From positions 13,037 to 50,908 of the forward strand of contig DJWY01000010.1 of NCBI GenBank assembly GCA_002448305.1: DNA of 37,872 nucleotides. Direction: 5' to 3'. The position numbers and the translations under genes were made by a program. The notes beneath the pieces were generated by a model. It did no database searches and was not told the origin of the DNA. It saw only the letters and a program-made list of their open reading frames with translations. The stretch comes from Selenomonadales bacterium UBA7018 (GTDB lineage Bacteria > Bacillota > Negativicutes > Selenomonadales > Selenomonadaceae). Each line of letters starts with the position of its first letter. Positions within the stretch are counted from its first letter, which is position 1. Positions 24,340 to 32,202 of this stretch are shown here, piece after piece.

Positions 24340-24948
24340 ATGATTAATTTAACTGACGATTTATTTTTAGGCGACGGCAATCACAAAATTGTTTACGCAC
24401 ACCCGACTGATAAAAATTTGTGCATTAAAATTCTTCGCACGCCCGACGACCCGGACTTCAAAAAAGAAGCGCGTTATCGCAAAGCATTGGGCGACCGCGC
24501 AGATAAAATGACGCTCCTAACGAAATATTTCGGCGAAGTTGAGACTTCAAAGGGCAAAGGTTATCTTTTTGAGCGCGTTATTGATTTCGACGGCAAAATT
24601 TCTCAAACTATGTTCAATGTCCTTGATGATACCGTTGCCGACAGAAAACTTTTGCCTGCGACGGAAAAATTATTGCTTGACTTCAAAAAAACTTACTTCG
24701 ACGAAAAATTTTTACTTGCGGGCGTCGACCCTGATAATTATTTGGTGCAAAGAACGTCAAAAACTGCGCGGCGCGTCCGAATTATCGACAATATCGGCAT
24801 TGCAAGCTTTATTCCTCTGCCCTATTACTTCGATTATTTCGCGATTAAGCGTGCTAAAAAATATTGGCGGCGATTTGTCGAACAAATGCGCACGGAATAC
24901 GGCAACATATTTTCGGAAGATTTTCTAAAAAAATTGGGGGAAATTTAA
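24340..24948 (+). CDS. YrbL-like protein (PhoP-regulated, kinase-fold family)
   Basis: A 202-residue protein that resembles the YrbL/PhoP-regulatory-network family, which belongs to the protein-kinase-like fold. Visible are 'LGDGNHKIVYAHPTDKNLCIKIL' (glycine loop and the ATP-binding lysine), 'GYLFERVIDFDGKIS', and a later 'GVDPDNYLVQ' plus 'RIIDNIG' that occupy the places of the catalytic loop and metal-binding aspartate. The substrate is unknown; related folds phosphorylate sugars, lipids or lipopolysaccharide. It lies between the LCP gene (six-base gap) and a membrane protein gene (one-base overlap, TAATG). Confidence 0.78.
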   Translation: MINLTDDLFLGDGNHKIVYAHPTDKNLCIKILRTPDDPDFKKEARYRKALGDRADKMTLLTKYFGEVETSKGKGYLFERVIDFDGKISQTMFNVLDDTVADRKLLPATEKLLLDFKKTYFDEKFLLAGVDPDNYLVQRTSKTARRVRIIDNIGIASFIPLPYYFDYFAIKRAKKYWRRFVEQMRTEYGNIFSEDFLKKLGEI

Positions 24949-25436
24949 TGAATCGAACTGCGCGAACGATAATAAAGCTAGTTTTAATCGTGGCGACAAC
25001 AATTTTTTGCACGGCGGCGGCATATTATCTTTGCTCAAATATAACGGGACATTCTTTAGCGACGGCGTCAGAAAATATGAATTATTCGCGTTGGTTAGAG
25101 AAATTTTTTGCTTTAACGCGGGCAACAGGGCTTTTAAATGGAATTTGTGCGCTGATTTGGTTTTTATCGGCGCGATTTTTATTTAAAATTGACGAAGCGA
25201 GCGGCGCGGGCAAAAGAATTTTCTGGGCGGCATTTTTATGCTTATCGATAACAATTTCAGTCGGAATTCCGCATTTTTACGCGCCAATACTCGGAATTAA
25301 GCTGAACGGAATAATTTTCGGGCTATTTTTAGCGATTTTCAGCGGAATTGGCTACTGGTTGCTAACAATTTTCACGACGCCGCTAGCATTTAAATATACG
25401 CCGCTCGGTGCGCAACTTTTTGGGAGGAGATTATGA
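24948..25436 (+). CDS. four-helix membrane protein of unknown family
   Basis: A 162-residue hydrophobic protein that I do not recognise. Predicted helices lie at about 7-29, 58-78, 90-110 and 120-143, and there are no obvious catalytic motifs. ATG 24948 overlaps the preceding stop (TAATG) with a GGGGG ribosome site; the longer frame inside the YrbL gene is rejected. Its stop overlaps the start of the tubulin-like gene in ATGA, so it is translationally coupled to it. It may be the membrane anchor of that protein. Confidence 0.75.
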   Translation: MNRTARTIIKLVLIVATTIFCTAAAYYLCSNITGHSLATASENMNYSRWLEKFFALTRATGLLNGICALIWFLSARFLFKIDEASGAGKRIFWAAFLCLSITISVGIPHFYAPILGIKLNGIIFGLFLAIFSGIGYWLLTIFTTPLAFKYTPLGAQLFGRRL

Positions 25437-26821
25437 GTTTTTATTTTATATCGATAGGCGGAACCGGCGCGAAAGTCATGGAGAGCTTGATTCATCTATG
25501 TATTGCCGGGATTTTGCCCGAAAATGAACGGCTTTTTATTTCCGCGATTGACCCCGACGTTGGAAATGGAAATTTGGAAAGAACATCGACCGCATTGAAT
25601 AATTTTGCCGTTTTTCAGCGACTTTCGACCGGAAATGATACGAATTTATTTAAAAATAAGGTGTCAATCGTGCGCCCATTTCCTTGGAACCCGACTGGAA
25701 CCGATAAAACGCTTGACGATTTAACCGAGTTTTATCACTACAAAAATTCGCCTGTCGGCAAACTTTATGAGGCACTTTACAGCAAAAAAGAGCGCGAAAC
25801 GACATTAAATGAAGGTTTTCGCGGGCATCCGTCGATTGGAGCCGCTGTTTTGGCTAAAAAATTCGATGACGGCTCGAAATTAACCGCGCAGATTGAAAAA
25901 ACTATTGGCGAAGGCGAAAACGTTAAAATTTTCCTTGCCGGTTCAGTATTCGGTGGAACGGGCGCGGCAGGTTTGCCGACAATCGCCCGATTGCTGAAAA
26001 ATAATCTTGTCGACTATGCGGACAGAATTTCAATAGGCGGAGTGCTGATTTTACCGTATTTCAGCTTTACGCCGACCGAAAAAAGCGATGAATTATTTGC
26101 ACGGAGCGAAAATTTCCTACCGAATACAAAAGCGGCATTAAAATATTATTCGGAGCGCGAAAATTTATTTGATGCGACATATTTTGTAGGCGATACGGTT
26201 TTGACGGCAGTAAAAGAATTTTCCGTAGGCTCGGCAAATCAGCGCAACGAGGCGCATATTGTGGAATTATATTGCGCATTGGCGGCGGCTGATTTTTACG
26301 CACGACCAATAAAATCGCCCAAAATAATTAAATATATCTGCCGTCACGAGCAAAATTCATTCAAAATGGAAGATTTTCCGCTATCGAAAGAACGTTTTGT
26401 GCAATTTGCGCGATTTATTTTGGCGTACGTGCATTTAATTAAACCAGTGCTGGCAGATTTAGTATCGGGCAATGCAAAAGCTTATAAATATCCTTGGTTC
26501 GTGGATTTTTTAGACGAAGTCGACGTAACGGCGGCGGAAGTCGTGAACTTCAATTTTTATGCGGAAGCTTTTGTGGCGTGGCTTAGTCAGATAGAAAATT
26601 TGGACGGGCGCGAAGTATTTTTGATAAATCCGGCGTTATTCGAGGCAAATCCGGCGCGAATAGTGGACAAAAAATTATTTTCGACGCTAGACGGGAGCAA
26701 AAGCGGCGTGACATTGCATGAAATTTTCTACCGATTGAGCGAACCAGAAAAATTTGATTCAACCGTTAAAGGCTTTGGAAAATTCTTGCGCCGATTGTAT
26801 GATTCATGCGCGGAAAGCTAA
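25433..26821 (+). CDS. tubulin/FtsZ-like nucleotide-binding protein, divergent
   Basis: A 462-residue protein with the loop order of the tubulin/FtsZ superfamily: ISIGGTGAKVMESLIHL (T1, residues 7-22), SAIDPDVGN (T2-like, 38-46), GFRGHPSIGAAVL (T3-like, 128-140), AGSVFGGTGAAGLPTIAR (T4 signature, 169-186) and LPYF (T5-like, 207-210). Where FtsZ has its catalytic T7 loop with aspartate, this protein has a 'GSANQRNEAHIVELYCALAA' helix and no obvious aspartate, so GTP hydrolysis on polymerisation may be altered. It resembles the 'tubulin-like' domain group of bacterial proteins of unknown role (compare Pfam Tubulin_2); I could not check this. It is last of four coupled genes and is followed by a strong hairpin. 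Confidence 0.7.
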   Translation: MSFYFISIGGTGAKVMESLIHLCIAGILPENERLFISAIDPDVGNGNLERTSTALNNFAVFQRLSTGNDTNLFKNKVSIVRPFPWNPTGTDKTLDDLTEFYHYKNSPVGKLYEALYSKKERETTLNEGFRGHPSIGAAVLAKKFDDGSKLTAQIEKTIGEGENVKIFLAGSVFGGTGAAGLPTIARLLKNNLVDYADRISIGGVLILPYFSFTPTEKSDELFARSENFLPNTKAALKYYSERENLFDATYFVGDTVLTAVKEFSVGSANQRNEAHIVELYCALAAADFYARPIKSPKIIKYICRHEQNSFKMEDFPLSKERFVQFARFILAYVHLIKPVLADLVSGNAKAYKYPWFVDFLDEVDVTAAEVVNFNFYAEAFVAWLSQIENLDGREVFLINPALFEANPARIVDKKLFSTLDGSKSGVTLHEIFYRLSEPEKFDSTVKGFGKFLRRLYDSCAES

Positions 26822-26829
26822 AAAACTAA

Positions 26830-26860
26830 AACCCCCTATCGCGGGAAGCGGTAGAGGGTT
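26830..26860. terminator. strong hairpin between the tubulin-like and carboxyltransferase genes
   Basis: AACCCCCTATCGC pairs with GCGGTAGAGGGTT (one mismatch, one wobble) round GGGAA. The T-rich side (TTTAGTTTTT) lies on the minus strand, so it best terminates the carboxyltransferase transcript, but it can act on both convergent transcripts. Confidence 0.8.
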
Positions 26861-26883
26861 CTAAAATTTATCGTACTGTAAAA

Positions 26884-28272
26884 TTATCCTCTCTTGTAAG
26901 CGGTGACTTGCTTATAGTGTTTCTTGAAGAATTCCTCCGCGACTTGCGGGAAGAGCGCATAGCTCAAAACGTCTTCGTCGGTCGGGTTGAGGAAGCCCTT
27001 GTTGATAAGTTCTTCTTTGAACTGCGCGAAAGTTTCACCCTTAGCGTCTTCAACCGAGCAATCGTCAATAATTTGGTCTTCAGGTATTTTAAGCGTTTTG
27101 GTGATGAAGTCGCGGTCGACGGGAACAGGCGTGCGACCAAATTTGCCGCGAACCATATCTTTAAATTCATTCGGGACGAGTTTATAGCGTTCGCCTGCCA
27201 TAACATTCATAGTTGCTTGCGTGCCGACAATCTGACTTGACGGCGTGACGAGTGGCGGATAACCAGCGTCAGCGCGGACACGCGGCATTTCGTCGAGCAG
27301 GTCTTGATATTTATCCTCCATGCCGGCTTCTTTAAGCTGATTGGCGAGATTGGAAAGCATACCGCCGGGAATCTGGAAGTCGAGAACATTGACGTTAATA
27401 TCAAAGTAACCCTTCAGCCCGAATTCTTCGATAAGTTCTTTTTTGACGCCGAGAAAATGTTTAGCAATGGGCGTCATAGCTTGACGGTCAAGCCCAGTGT
27501 CGCGTTCGTGCCCTTTGAACATAGCAACGATAGTTTCTGTGCAAGGTTGGGAAGTGTCGCTGGAGAAAGGACTCAACGCGCAGTCGACAATATCAACGCC
27601 CGCCTCAATCGCTTTAAGATAAGTTGCGTGACCAAAACCCGACGTGCAGTGCGTATGAAGTTCAACCGGAATATCCAAACCGGCTTTAAGTTTTTTGACA
27701 AGGTCATCAGCGGCATAGGGCGCGAGCAAGCCGGACATATCTTTGATACAAACGGAATGACAGCCCATTTCCTGAAGTTCCTTCGCAAGCTCAACGAACA
27801 TTTCATTTGTATGAACAGGGCTAATCGTGTAGACTAAGCAACCTTGAACTTCGGGTTTTTCGGGGCAAGCAAGCGCGGCTTTAATCGCGACGCGCAAATT
27901 GCGAACGTCATTAAGGGCGTCGAAAATGCGGAAAACGCCAATGCCGTGCATAGAGGCATGCTGAACGAATTTTTCTACAACGTCGTTGGAATAGTGATTG
28001 TATCCGAGAAGATTTTGCCCGCGCAGGAGCATTTGAATCGGAGTATTCTTGAGATTGGCTTTGAGATTTTTAAGGCGTTCCCAAGGGTCTTCGTCCAAAA
28101 ATCTAAGGCAACTATCGAAAGTCGCGCCGCCCCACGCCTCAAGAGCTTTATAGCCGATTTTGTCCAGACTTGCCAGCATCGGCTCCATTTGACGATAACG
28201 CATACGAGTTGCCAAAAGCGATTGGTGCCCGTCGCGCAGTACTGTTTCCATAATTTGAAGCGGTTTCGCCAT
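26884..28272 (-). CDS. biotin-dependent carboxyltransferase subunit (OadA / transcarboxylase 5S-like, no biotin domain)
   Basis: A 462-residue protein of the HMGL-like/PYC_OADA family. RDGHQSLLATRMR, WGGATFDSCLRFL, the metal-binding HTHCTSGFGHA and the carboxyltransfer lysine in CIKDMSGLLAP are present. These enzymes move a carboxyl group between oxaloacetate/pyruvate and biotin. It ends after the conserved PYC_OADA C-terminal domain and lacks the Ala-Pro linker and AMKM biotin site of fused OadA, so a separate biotin carrier is needed, as in propionibacterial 5S or split decarboxylases. No carrier gene is adjacent. ATG 28272 has GGAG 10 bases upstream. It links to the fumarase and fumarate reductase genes in succinate/propionate fermentation. 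Confidence 0.88.
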   Translation of the reverse strand: MAKPLQIMETVLRDGHQSLLATRMRYRQMEPMLASLDKIGYKALEAWGGATFDSCLRFLDEDPWERLKNLKANLKNTPIQMLLRGQNLLGYNHYSNDVVEKFVQHASMHGIGVFRIFDALNDVRNLRVAIKAALACPEKPEVQGCLVYTISPVHTNEMFVELAKELQEMGCHSVCIKDMSGLLAPYAADDLVKKLKAGLDIPVELHTHCTSGFGHATYLKAIEAGVDIVDCALSPFSSDTSQPCTETIVAMFKGHERDTGLDRQAMTPIAKHFLGVKKELIEEFGLKGYFDINVNVLDFQIPGGMLSNLANQLKEAGMEDKYQDLLDEMPRVRADAGYPPLVTPSSQIVGTQATMNVMAGERYKLVPNEFKDMVRGKFGRTPVPVDRDFITKTLKIPEDQIIDDCSVEDAKGETFAQFKEELINKGFLNPTDEDVLSYALFPQVAEEFFKKHYKQVTAYKRG

Positions 28273-28312
28273 TAACTGCACTCTCCTTTAAATAATATTT
28301 AACGTTGCAACG

Positions 28313-28341
28313 ATTATAGATTTTATTTATTGTAATGTCAA
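28313..28341 (-). promoter_or_regulatory. consensus promoter of the carboxyltransferase gene
   Basis: Minus strand TTGACA (28341-28336), exactly 17 bases, TATAAT (28318-28313). This is a perfect housekeeping consensus promoter and suggests high constitutive expression. Confidence 0.9.
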
Positions 28342-28421
28342 TCGCCGCGCCGAAATTTATAAATGAAACTTATCAAAATATTTACCGTGAAAATTTCGCT
28401 GAAAAAAATCTGTAAGGAATA

Positions 28422-28450
28422 TTGGCAAGCGGCGATTATTTATGTATAAT
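28422..28450 (+). promoter_or_regulatory. promoter of minCDE
   Basis: TTGGCA (28422-28427), 17 bases, TATAAT (28445-28450). The start site is about 30 bases before minC ATG 28489. Confidence 0.85.
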
Positions 28451-28488
28451 GCAGAAGGAATCATTTTTATTTCATAGGCGGTGATAAA

Positions 28489-29127
28489 ATGGGTGATATA
28501 GTTACGATTAAGGGCTTGAAATACGGCTTGCAGCTGACGTTTGCAAAGGGCGCGAGTTTCGACGACGTGCAAGCCAATCTTTTGGACAAGCTCCAATCGG
28601 GTAACGGATTTTTTATTCGCGGGACGACGGTTTTTGTACCGAAGGGTTATTTTGCTGAAGAACAGAACGAAGCGTTGCGCAAAATGTTTCATAGGCATGG
28701 AATGCTTTTCAGTACGGAATTGAAACGCCCCAATCTCGCGCCGCCCTCGCGTGACACTTCGACCAAAGCTTCTAAGGCTAAAGCTCCAGTCGAAGAAGCT
28801 CAAAAAATGATGGTGATAAATCATACGATACGCGGCGGGCAGGAGATTAAAGCTAATTGCTCGGTATTGATTTGCGGCAACGTCAATCCGGGCGCGCAGG
28901 TTATCGCGGGCGGGTCGATTGACATTCGCGGAACGTGCAGAGGATTTGTTCACGCGGGCGCGTTCGGTGATAAGTCGGCGTGCGTTGTGGCGGATAGGCT
29001 TATGCCCGCGCAGATTCGCATTGCTGACCTTGTGGCGCGTGCGCCCGATGAGGAATTCAAAGCCAGTCAGGCTGAACGCGCTATGATTAAGGATAACCAA
29101 ATTATTTTTGAACCCGTAGCGAGGTAA
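28489..29127 (+). CDS. minC: septum site-determining protein MinC
   Basis: A 212-residue FtsZ inhibitor. The N-terminal domain (about 1-80) is followed by a linker and the C-terminal beta-helix domain (about 108-212) with TIRGGQEIKANCSVLICGN, VNPGAQVIAGGSI and GTCRGFVHAGAFGD, which binds MinD. ATG 28489 follows GGCGGTG. It is the first gene of a complete minCDE operon. Negativicutes and some Clostridia have the oscillating MinCDE system instead of DivIVA/MinJ. Confidence 0.95.
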   Translation: MGDIVTIKGLKYGLQLTFAKGASFDDVQANLLDKLQSGNGFFIRGTTVFVPKGYFAEEQNEALRKMFHRHGMLFSTELKRPNLAPPSRDTSTKASKAKAPVEEAQKMMVINHTIRGGQEIKANCSVLICGNVNPGAQVIAGGSIDIRGTCRGFVHAGAFGDKSACVVADRLMPAQIRIADLVARAPDEEFKASQAERAMIKDNQIIFEPVAR

Positions 29128-29129
29128 AA

Positions 29130-29213
29130 GCAATTAGGAATTAGAAATGCGCAATACGTAATGCGCAATGATTTTGGATTCAGGAACTAGTCCCTAGTCC
29201 CTAGTCCCTAAGG
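29130..29213. repeat. heptamer repeat island 4 (three unit types)
   Basis: Between minC and minD: AATTAGG-type units, then ATGCGCA, ATACGTA, ATGCGCA, then GATTTTG, GATTCAG, GAACTAG and three near-identical TCCCTAG/TCCCTAA units. Seven-base periodicity runs through nearly the whole gap and stops just before the minD ribosome site (AAGGAG). Confidence 0.75.
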
Positions 29214-29223
29214 AGAAAGTTAT

Positions 29224-30015
29224 ATGAGTCAGATTATAGTAATCACGTCGGGCAAGGGCGGCGTTGGTAAAACTACTACCACAGCAAATATCGGCGTCGG
29301 TCTTGCCATGCGCGGAAATAAGGTTGCACTTATCGACACTGATACCGGATTGCGCAATTTGGATTTGTTGCTCGGTCTGGAAAATCGCATTTTGTATGAT
29401 TTAGTCGACGTGACAAGCGGACGCGTTCAATACAAAAAAGCCCTCGTTCGCCACAAAAAGTACGAAAATCTTTATCTCTTGCCCACGTCGCAAATTAAAG
29501 ATAAATCCGCCGTCAATCCCGAACAGCTCGTTAAGCTTTGTGAAGAGATGAAAAAGGAATTTGATTTTATAATTATCGATTGTCCTGCAGGCATTGAACA
29601 GGGATTTAAAACCGCGATAGCCGCCGCCGATACTGCAATCGTTGTTACAATGCCGGAAATTTCAGCGGTGCGCGATGCAGATAAAATTATCGGCGAACTT
29701 GGACGCGCTGATAAAGAAAATGTTAAACTTATTGTCAACAGAATCCGCCCGCAAATGGTCGAAAAAGGAGATATGCTCGACATGGGCGACATTGACGAAA
29801 TTTTATCTGTCGCGTGCATTGGGCAAATCCCCGACGATGAAAAAGTTGTCGTCGCGACGAACAGGGGCGAACCCGCTATCACAATGAGCGACTCGGTTGC
29901 GGGGCAAGCTTATAAAAATATCGTCGCTCGTCTTTGCGGAGAAAATGTTCCCTTCCTCAAGCCGCAAAAGGAAGGTTTCTTCGCCCGCCTGAAAAAACTT
30001 TTCGGCTTGCTTTAA
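29224..30015 (+). CDS. minD: septum site-determining ATPase MinD
   Basis: A 263-residue membrane-cycling ATPase that recruits MinC and is stimulated by MinE. The deviant Walker A GKGGVGKT (10-17) has both lysines intact, unlike the two Tad ATPases in this window. DTDTGLRNLDLLLG and IIDCPAGIEQGF follow. The C-terminal GFFARLKKLFGLL is the amphipathic membrane-targeting helix. ATG 29224 has AAGGAG upstream. minE starts 12 bases after it. Confidence 0.97.
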   Translation: MSQIIVITSGKGGVGKTTTTANIGVGLAMRGNKVALIDTDTGLRNLDLLLGLENRILYDLVDVTSGRVQYKKALVRHKKYENLYLLPTSQIKDKSAVNPEQLVKLCEEMKKEFDFIIIDCPAGIEQGFKTAIAAADTAIVVTMPEISAVRDADKIIGELGRADKENVKLIVNRIRPQMVEKGDMLDMGDIDEILSVACIGQIPDDEKVVVATNRGEPAITMSDSVAGQAYKNIVARLCGENVPFLKPQKEGFFARLKKLFGLL

Positions 30016-30027
30016 GGAGGACTGTCT

Positions 30028-30294
30028 ATGCTCGACGTTTTAAAAAGAGTCTTCGGCATGTCCGAAAAAAAATCTGGAACGGTTGCTAAGGAACGCTTGC
30101 AAGTCGTGCTGATTCACGACCGCGCCAGCATATCGCCGGAGATTATGGAAAAAATTAAAGAAGAAATAATCGGCGTTCTGTCCAAGTATATGAATATAAA
30201 TCGGACGGAAATGGAAATTTCGCTGGAAAATGATTCCGACTCGGTCGCGCTCGTCGCCAATATCCCGGTAAACTCCATGCGCCACGCGAAATAA
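30028..30294 (+). CDS. minE: cell division topological specificity factor MinE
   Basis: An 88-residue activator of the MinD ATPase. It begins MLDVLKRVFG (membrane-binding N-terminus), then KERLQVVLIHDRASISPE, the contact helix/strand for MinD, and a C-terminal dimerisation domain with 'VLSKYMNINRTEMEISLEN'. ATG 30028 follows TAAGGAGG. It is the last gene of the operon and is followed by a terminator. Confidence 0.95.
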   Translation: MLDVLKRVFGMSEKKSGTVAKERLQVVLIHDRASISPEIMEKIKEEIIGVLSKYMNINRTEMEISLENDSDSVALVANIPVNSMRHAK

Positions 30295-30302
30295 AAACTT
30301 TT

Positions 30303-30331
30303 AGGGCGGTCAATGACGACCGCTCTTTTTG
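30303..30331 (+). terminator. intrinsic terminator of minCDE
   Basis: AGGGCGGTC pairs with GACCGCTCT (one G-T wobble) around AATGAC, then TTTTT. It lies 9 bases past the minE stop. Confidence 0.9.
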
Positions 30332-30408
30332 TATTCTTTTTTGCATATTGTCATTTCGCGACGTTTGGTTTATCATTATTAAAATTTATCATAACGTGGA
30401 GGGATTTG

Positions 30409-32172
30409 GTGGACGATAAAATTTTGGATTGGGTGTTGCCGGCGGAAAAATTTTCGCAGGAAGGAGAGCCGCAGTCAATGCGTGCCGCCGCCCGTGAAAT
30501 TTTCGACATAGATAAAAATTCAGCTGAAGGGCTAGCGATTATGGCGGAGTCGTCGCTATATCTGGGCGACTTGAAAGAGGCTGAAACTTTCGCGCAATAT
30601 GCCCTTGCCGTCGAACCCAATCATCTGCGCGGGCGGCTAGTTATGGGTGGCGTCGCTATAAAAAATTTCGAGCTCAAAGCGCAACTGAACATTTTGGAAG
30701 GCGTGATAAATGATGCGCACGACGAACTAAAAAATTTGCGAGCTAATCTTCAAGCGCATAATCACAAGTTCGCGTTCAATCGCCGCAAAAAAACTTCGGC
30801 TGATGAGGACTTTAAAAAGCTTTTGGAGAAAGAAATTTATATCACGCGCTCGCTTTTGTTCAAAGCTTTAACGTGGCGTTCAAACGGACTTTATTTGACG
30901 GGCGAACCTGCGCGGGCGGCGCAATCGCTTTTCGAGGCAAGTTCCTTGACTGATAATAATGACTTAGCGGCGGAGCTTTACTCAAAACATTTATTCTTGC
31001 GAAATTATCGCGAAGTCTCTCCCACGCAGACTAAAGAGCTTGCGCAAAAATATAATAACTTTTTCGCGGACGTTAAGCCCATCACGCACGATAAGCGCGA
31101 TGCAAATAAAAAAATTCACGTCGGCTACATTTCGCCCGATTTCCGAGAACATGCCGTTGCAAATTTCCTTTCGCCGCTCCTTAAAGATTACGACGTCGAA
31201 AATTTTTCCGTGACGTGCTATTTTACGGGTAGAAAGGATTTAGTCACGGCTAAGTTTAAAAAGTTCGCTGTCGGCTGGCGCAATTTAATTGGCAAGCCAG
31301 CTCAAGTTTCGGCAGAAATTATCGCTGATGACAACGTTGACATTTTGGTTGATTTATCGGGGCATTCGCAGGATAGTTGCTTGCCGATTTTGGCTTATAA
31401 ACCCGCGCCGATTCAAATTTGCGGTATTGGCTACACCGCAACGACTGGACTTGCGACCGTCGATTATTTTTTGTCCGATAAAATTTGCTTGCCCGAAAAT
31501 CTCCCGACGAATTTCACTGAAAAAATTTTGCGCGTTGACCCGTGCAGTTTATGTTACGCGCCCGATTTGATTCACAATATGCCCGATTTGCCTGTTCATA
31601 AAAATGATTTCGTGACGTTCGGCAGTTTTAACAACTTTGCTAAAATCAGCGACGAATTGCTTTATTTATGGCGGGCGATTTTAGAGCGCGTCCCCGATTC
31701 TCGATTGATTCTCAAGAATAAAATTTGCAGTCTCGACGAAGGCAAAGAACTTGTCCGCGAAAAATTATCTAAGCTGAGTTTTCCGCTCGACAGAATTGAG
31801 TTGCGCCCCTATAGTCCCGATTACCTTGAACAATATCGCGACATTGACATTGCGCTTGACACTTTCCCCTATACCGGCGGAACGACGACTTGCGAGGCTT
31901 TATATATGGGTGTGCCCGTTATAACTTTGCGCGGCAAAACTCACGGGGCGCGGTTTAGTGCGTCGATTTTATCTGCCGCCGATTTGCCGGAACTTATCGC
32001 GCAAAATTCAATGGATTATATAAATAAAGCTGTTCAGCTGGCGCGGCGCAGTGAACTTTTAGAGGCTTATCACGTCGGGCTTAGGGAGCACATACAAAAT
32101 TCCACGCTTATGGATTCTAAAAAATATATCCGTTCGTTGGAAAAAATTTATCGGGAGGTCATGACGTGTTAA
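30409..32172 (+). CDS. OGT/SPINDLY-like O-linked N-acetylglucosamine transferase with TPR domain
   Basis: A 587-residue protein. The N-terminal half (about 20-260) is helical and TPR-like ('GLAIMAESSLYLGDLKEAETFAQYAL'). The C-terminal half is a family 41 glycosyltransferase: HVGYISPDFREHAVANFL, DILVDLSGHSQDS, PIQICGIGYTATTG, and TFPYTGGTTTCEALYMGVPVITLRG in the UDP-sugar site. Such bacterial enzymes O-glycosylate flagellins, adhesins or other proteins. GTG 30409 is chosen with GGAGG before it; the longer frame would begin inside the minE terminator. The P1-peptidase gene follows after 30 bases. The target is unknown; Flp pilin or surface proteins are possibilities. Confidence 0.88.
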   Translation: MDDKILDWVLPAEKFSQEGEPQSMRAAAREIFDIDKNSAEGLAIMAESSLYLGDLKEAETFAQYALAVEPNHLRGRLVMGGVAIKNFELKAQLNILEGVINDAHDELKNLRANLQAHNHKFAFNRRKKTSADEDFKKLLEKEIYITRSLLFKALTWRSNGLYLTGEPARAAQSLFEASSLTDNNDLAAELYSKHLFLRNYREVSPTQTKELAQKYNNFFADVKPITHDKRDANKKIHVGYISPDFREHAVANFLSPLLKDYDVENFSVTCYFTGRKDLVTAKFKKFAVGWRNLIGKPAQVSAEIIADDNVDILVDLSGHSQDSCLPILAYKPAPIQICGIGYTATTGLATVDYFLSDKICLPENLPTNFTEKILRVDPCSLCYAPDLIHNMPDLPVHKNDFVTFGSFNNFAKISDELLYLWRAILERVPDSRLILKNKICSLDEGKELVREKLSKLSFPLDRIELRPYSPDYLEQYRDIDIALDTFPYTGGTTTCEALYMGVPVITLRGKTHGARFSASILSAADLPELIAQNSMDYINKAVQLARRSELLEAYHVGLREHIQNSTLMDSKKYIRSLEKIYREVMTC

Positions 32173-32202
32173 AAAAAATTATTTATCTTTGGAGTATGGC
32201 TT

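Noticed and set aside
28357..29133. 258-codon minus-strand frame opposite minC
   Set aside because: It is an antisense shadow of minC and extends across its consensus promoter.
29130..29213. CRISPR or insertion-sequence remnant
   Set aside because: The period is seven bases with no unique spacers, no terminal inverted repeats and no transposase remnant.
30313..30408. Upstream extension of the OGT-like gene
   Set aside because: The extra 32 codons would start inside the minCDE terminator; GGAGG places the start at GTG 30409.
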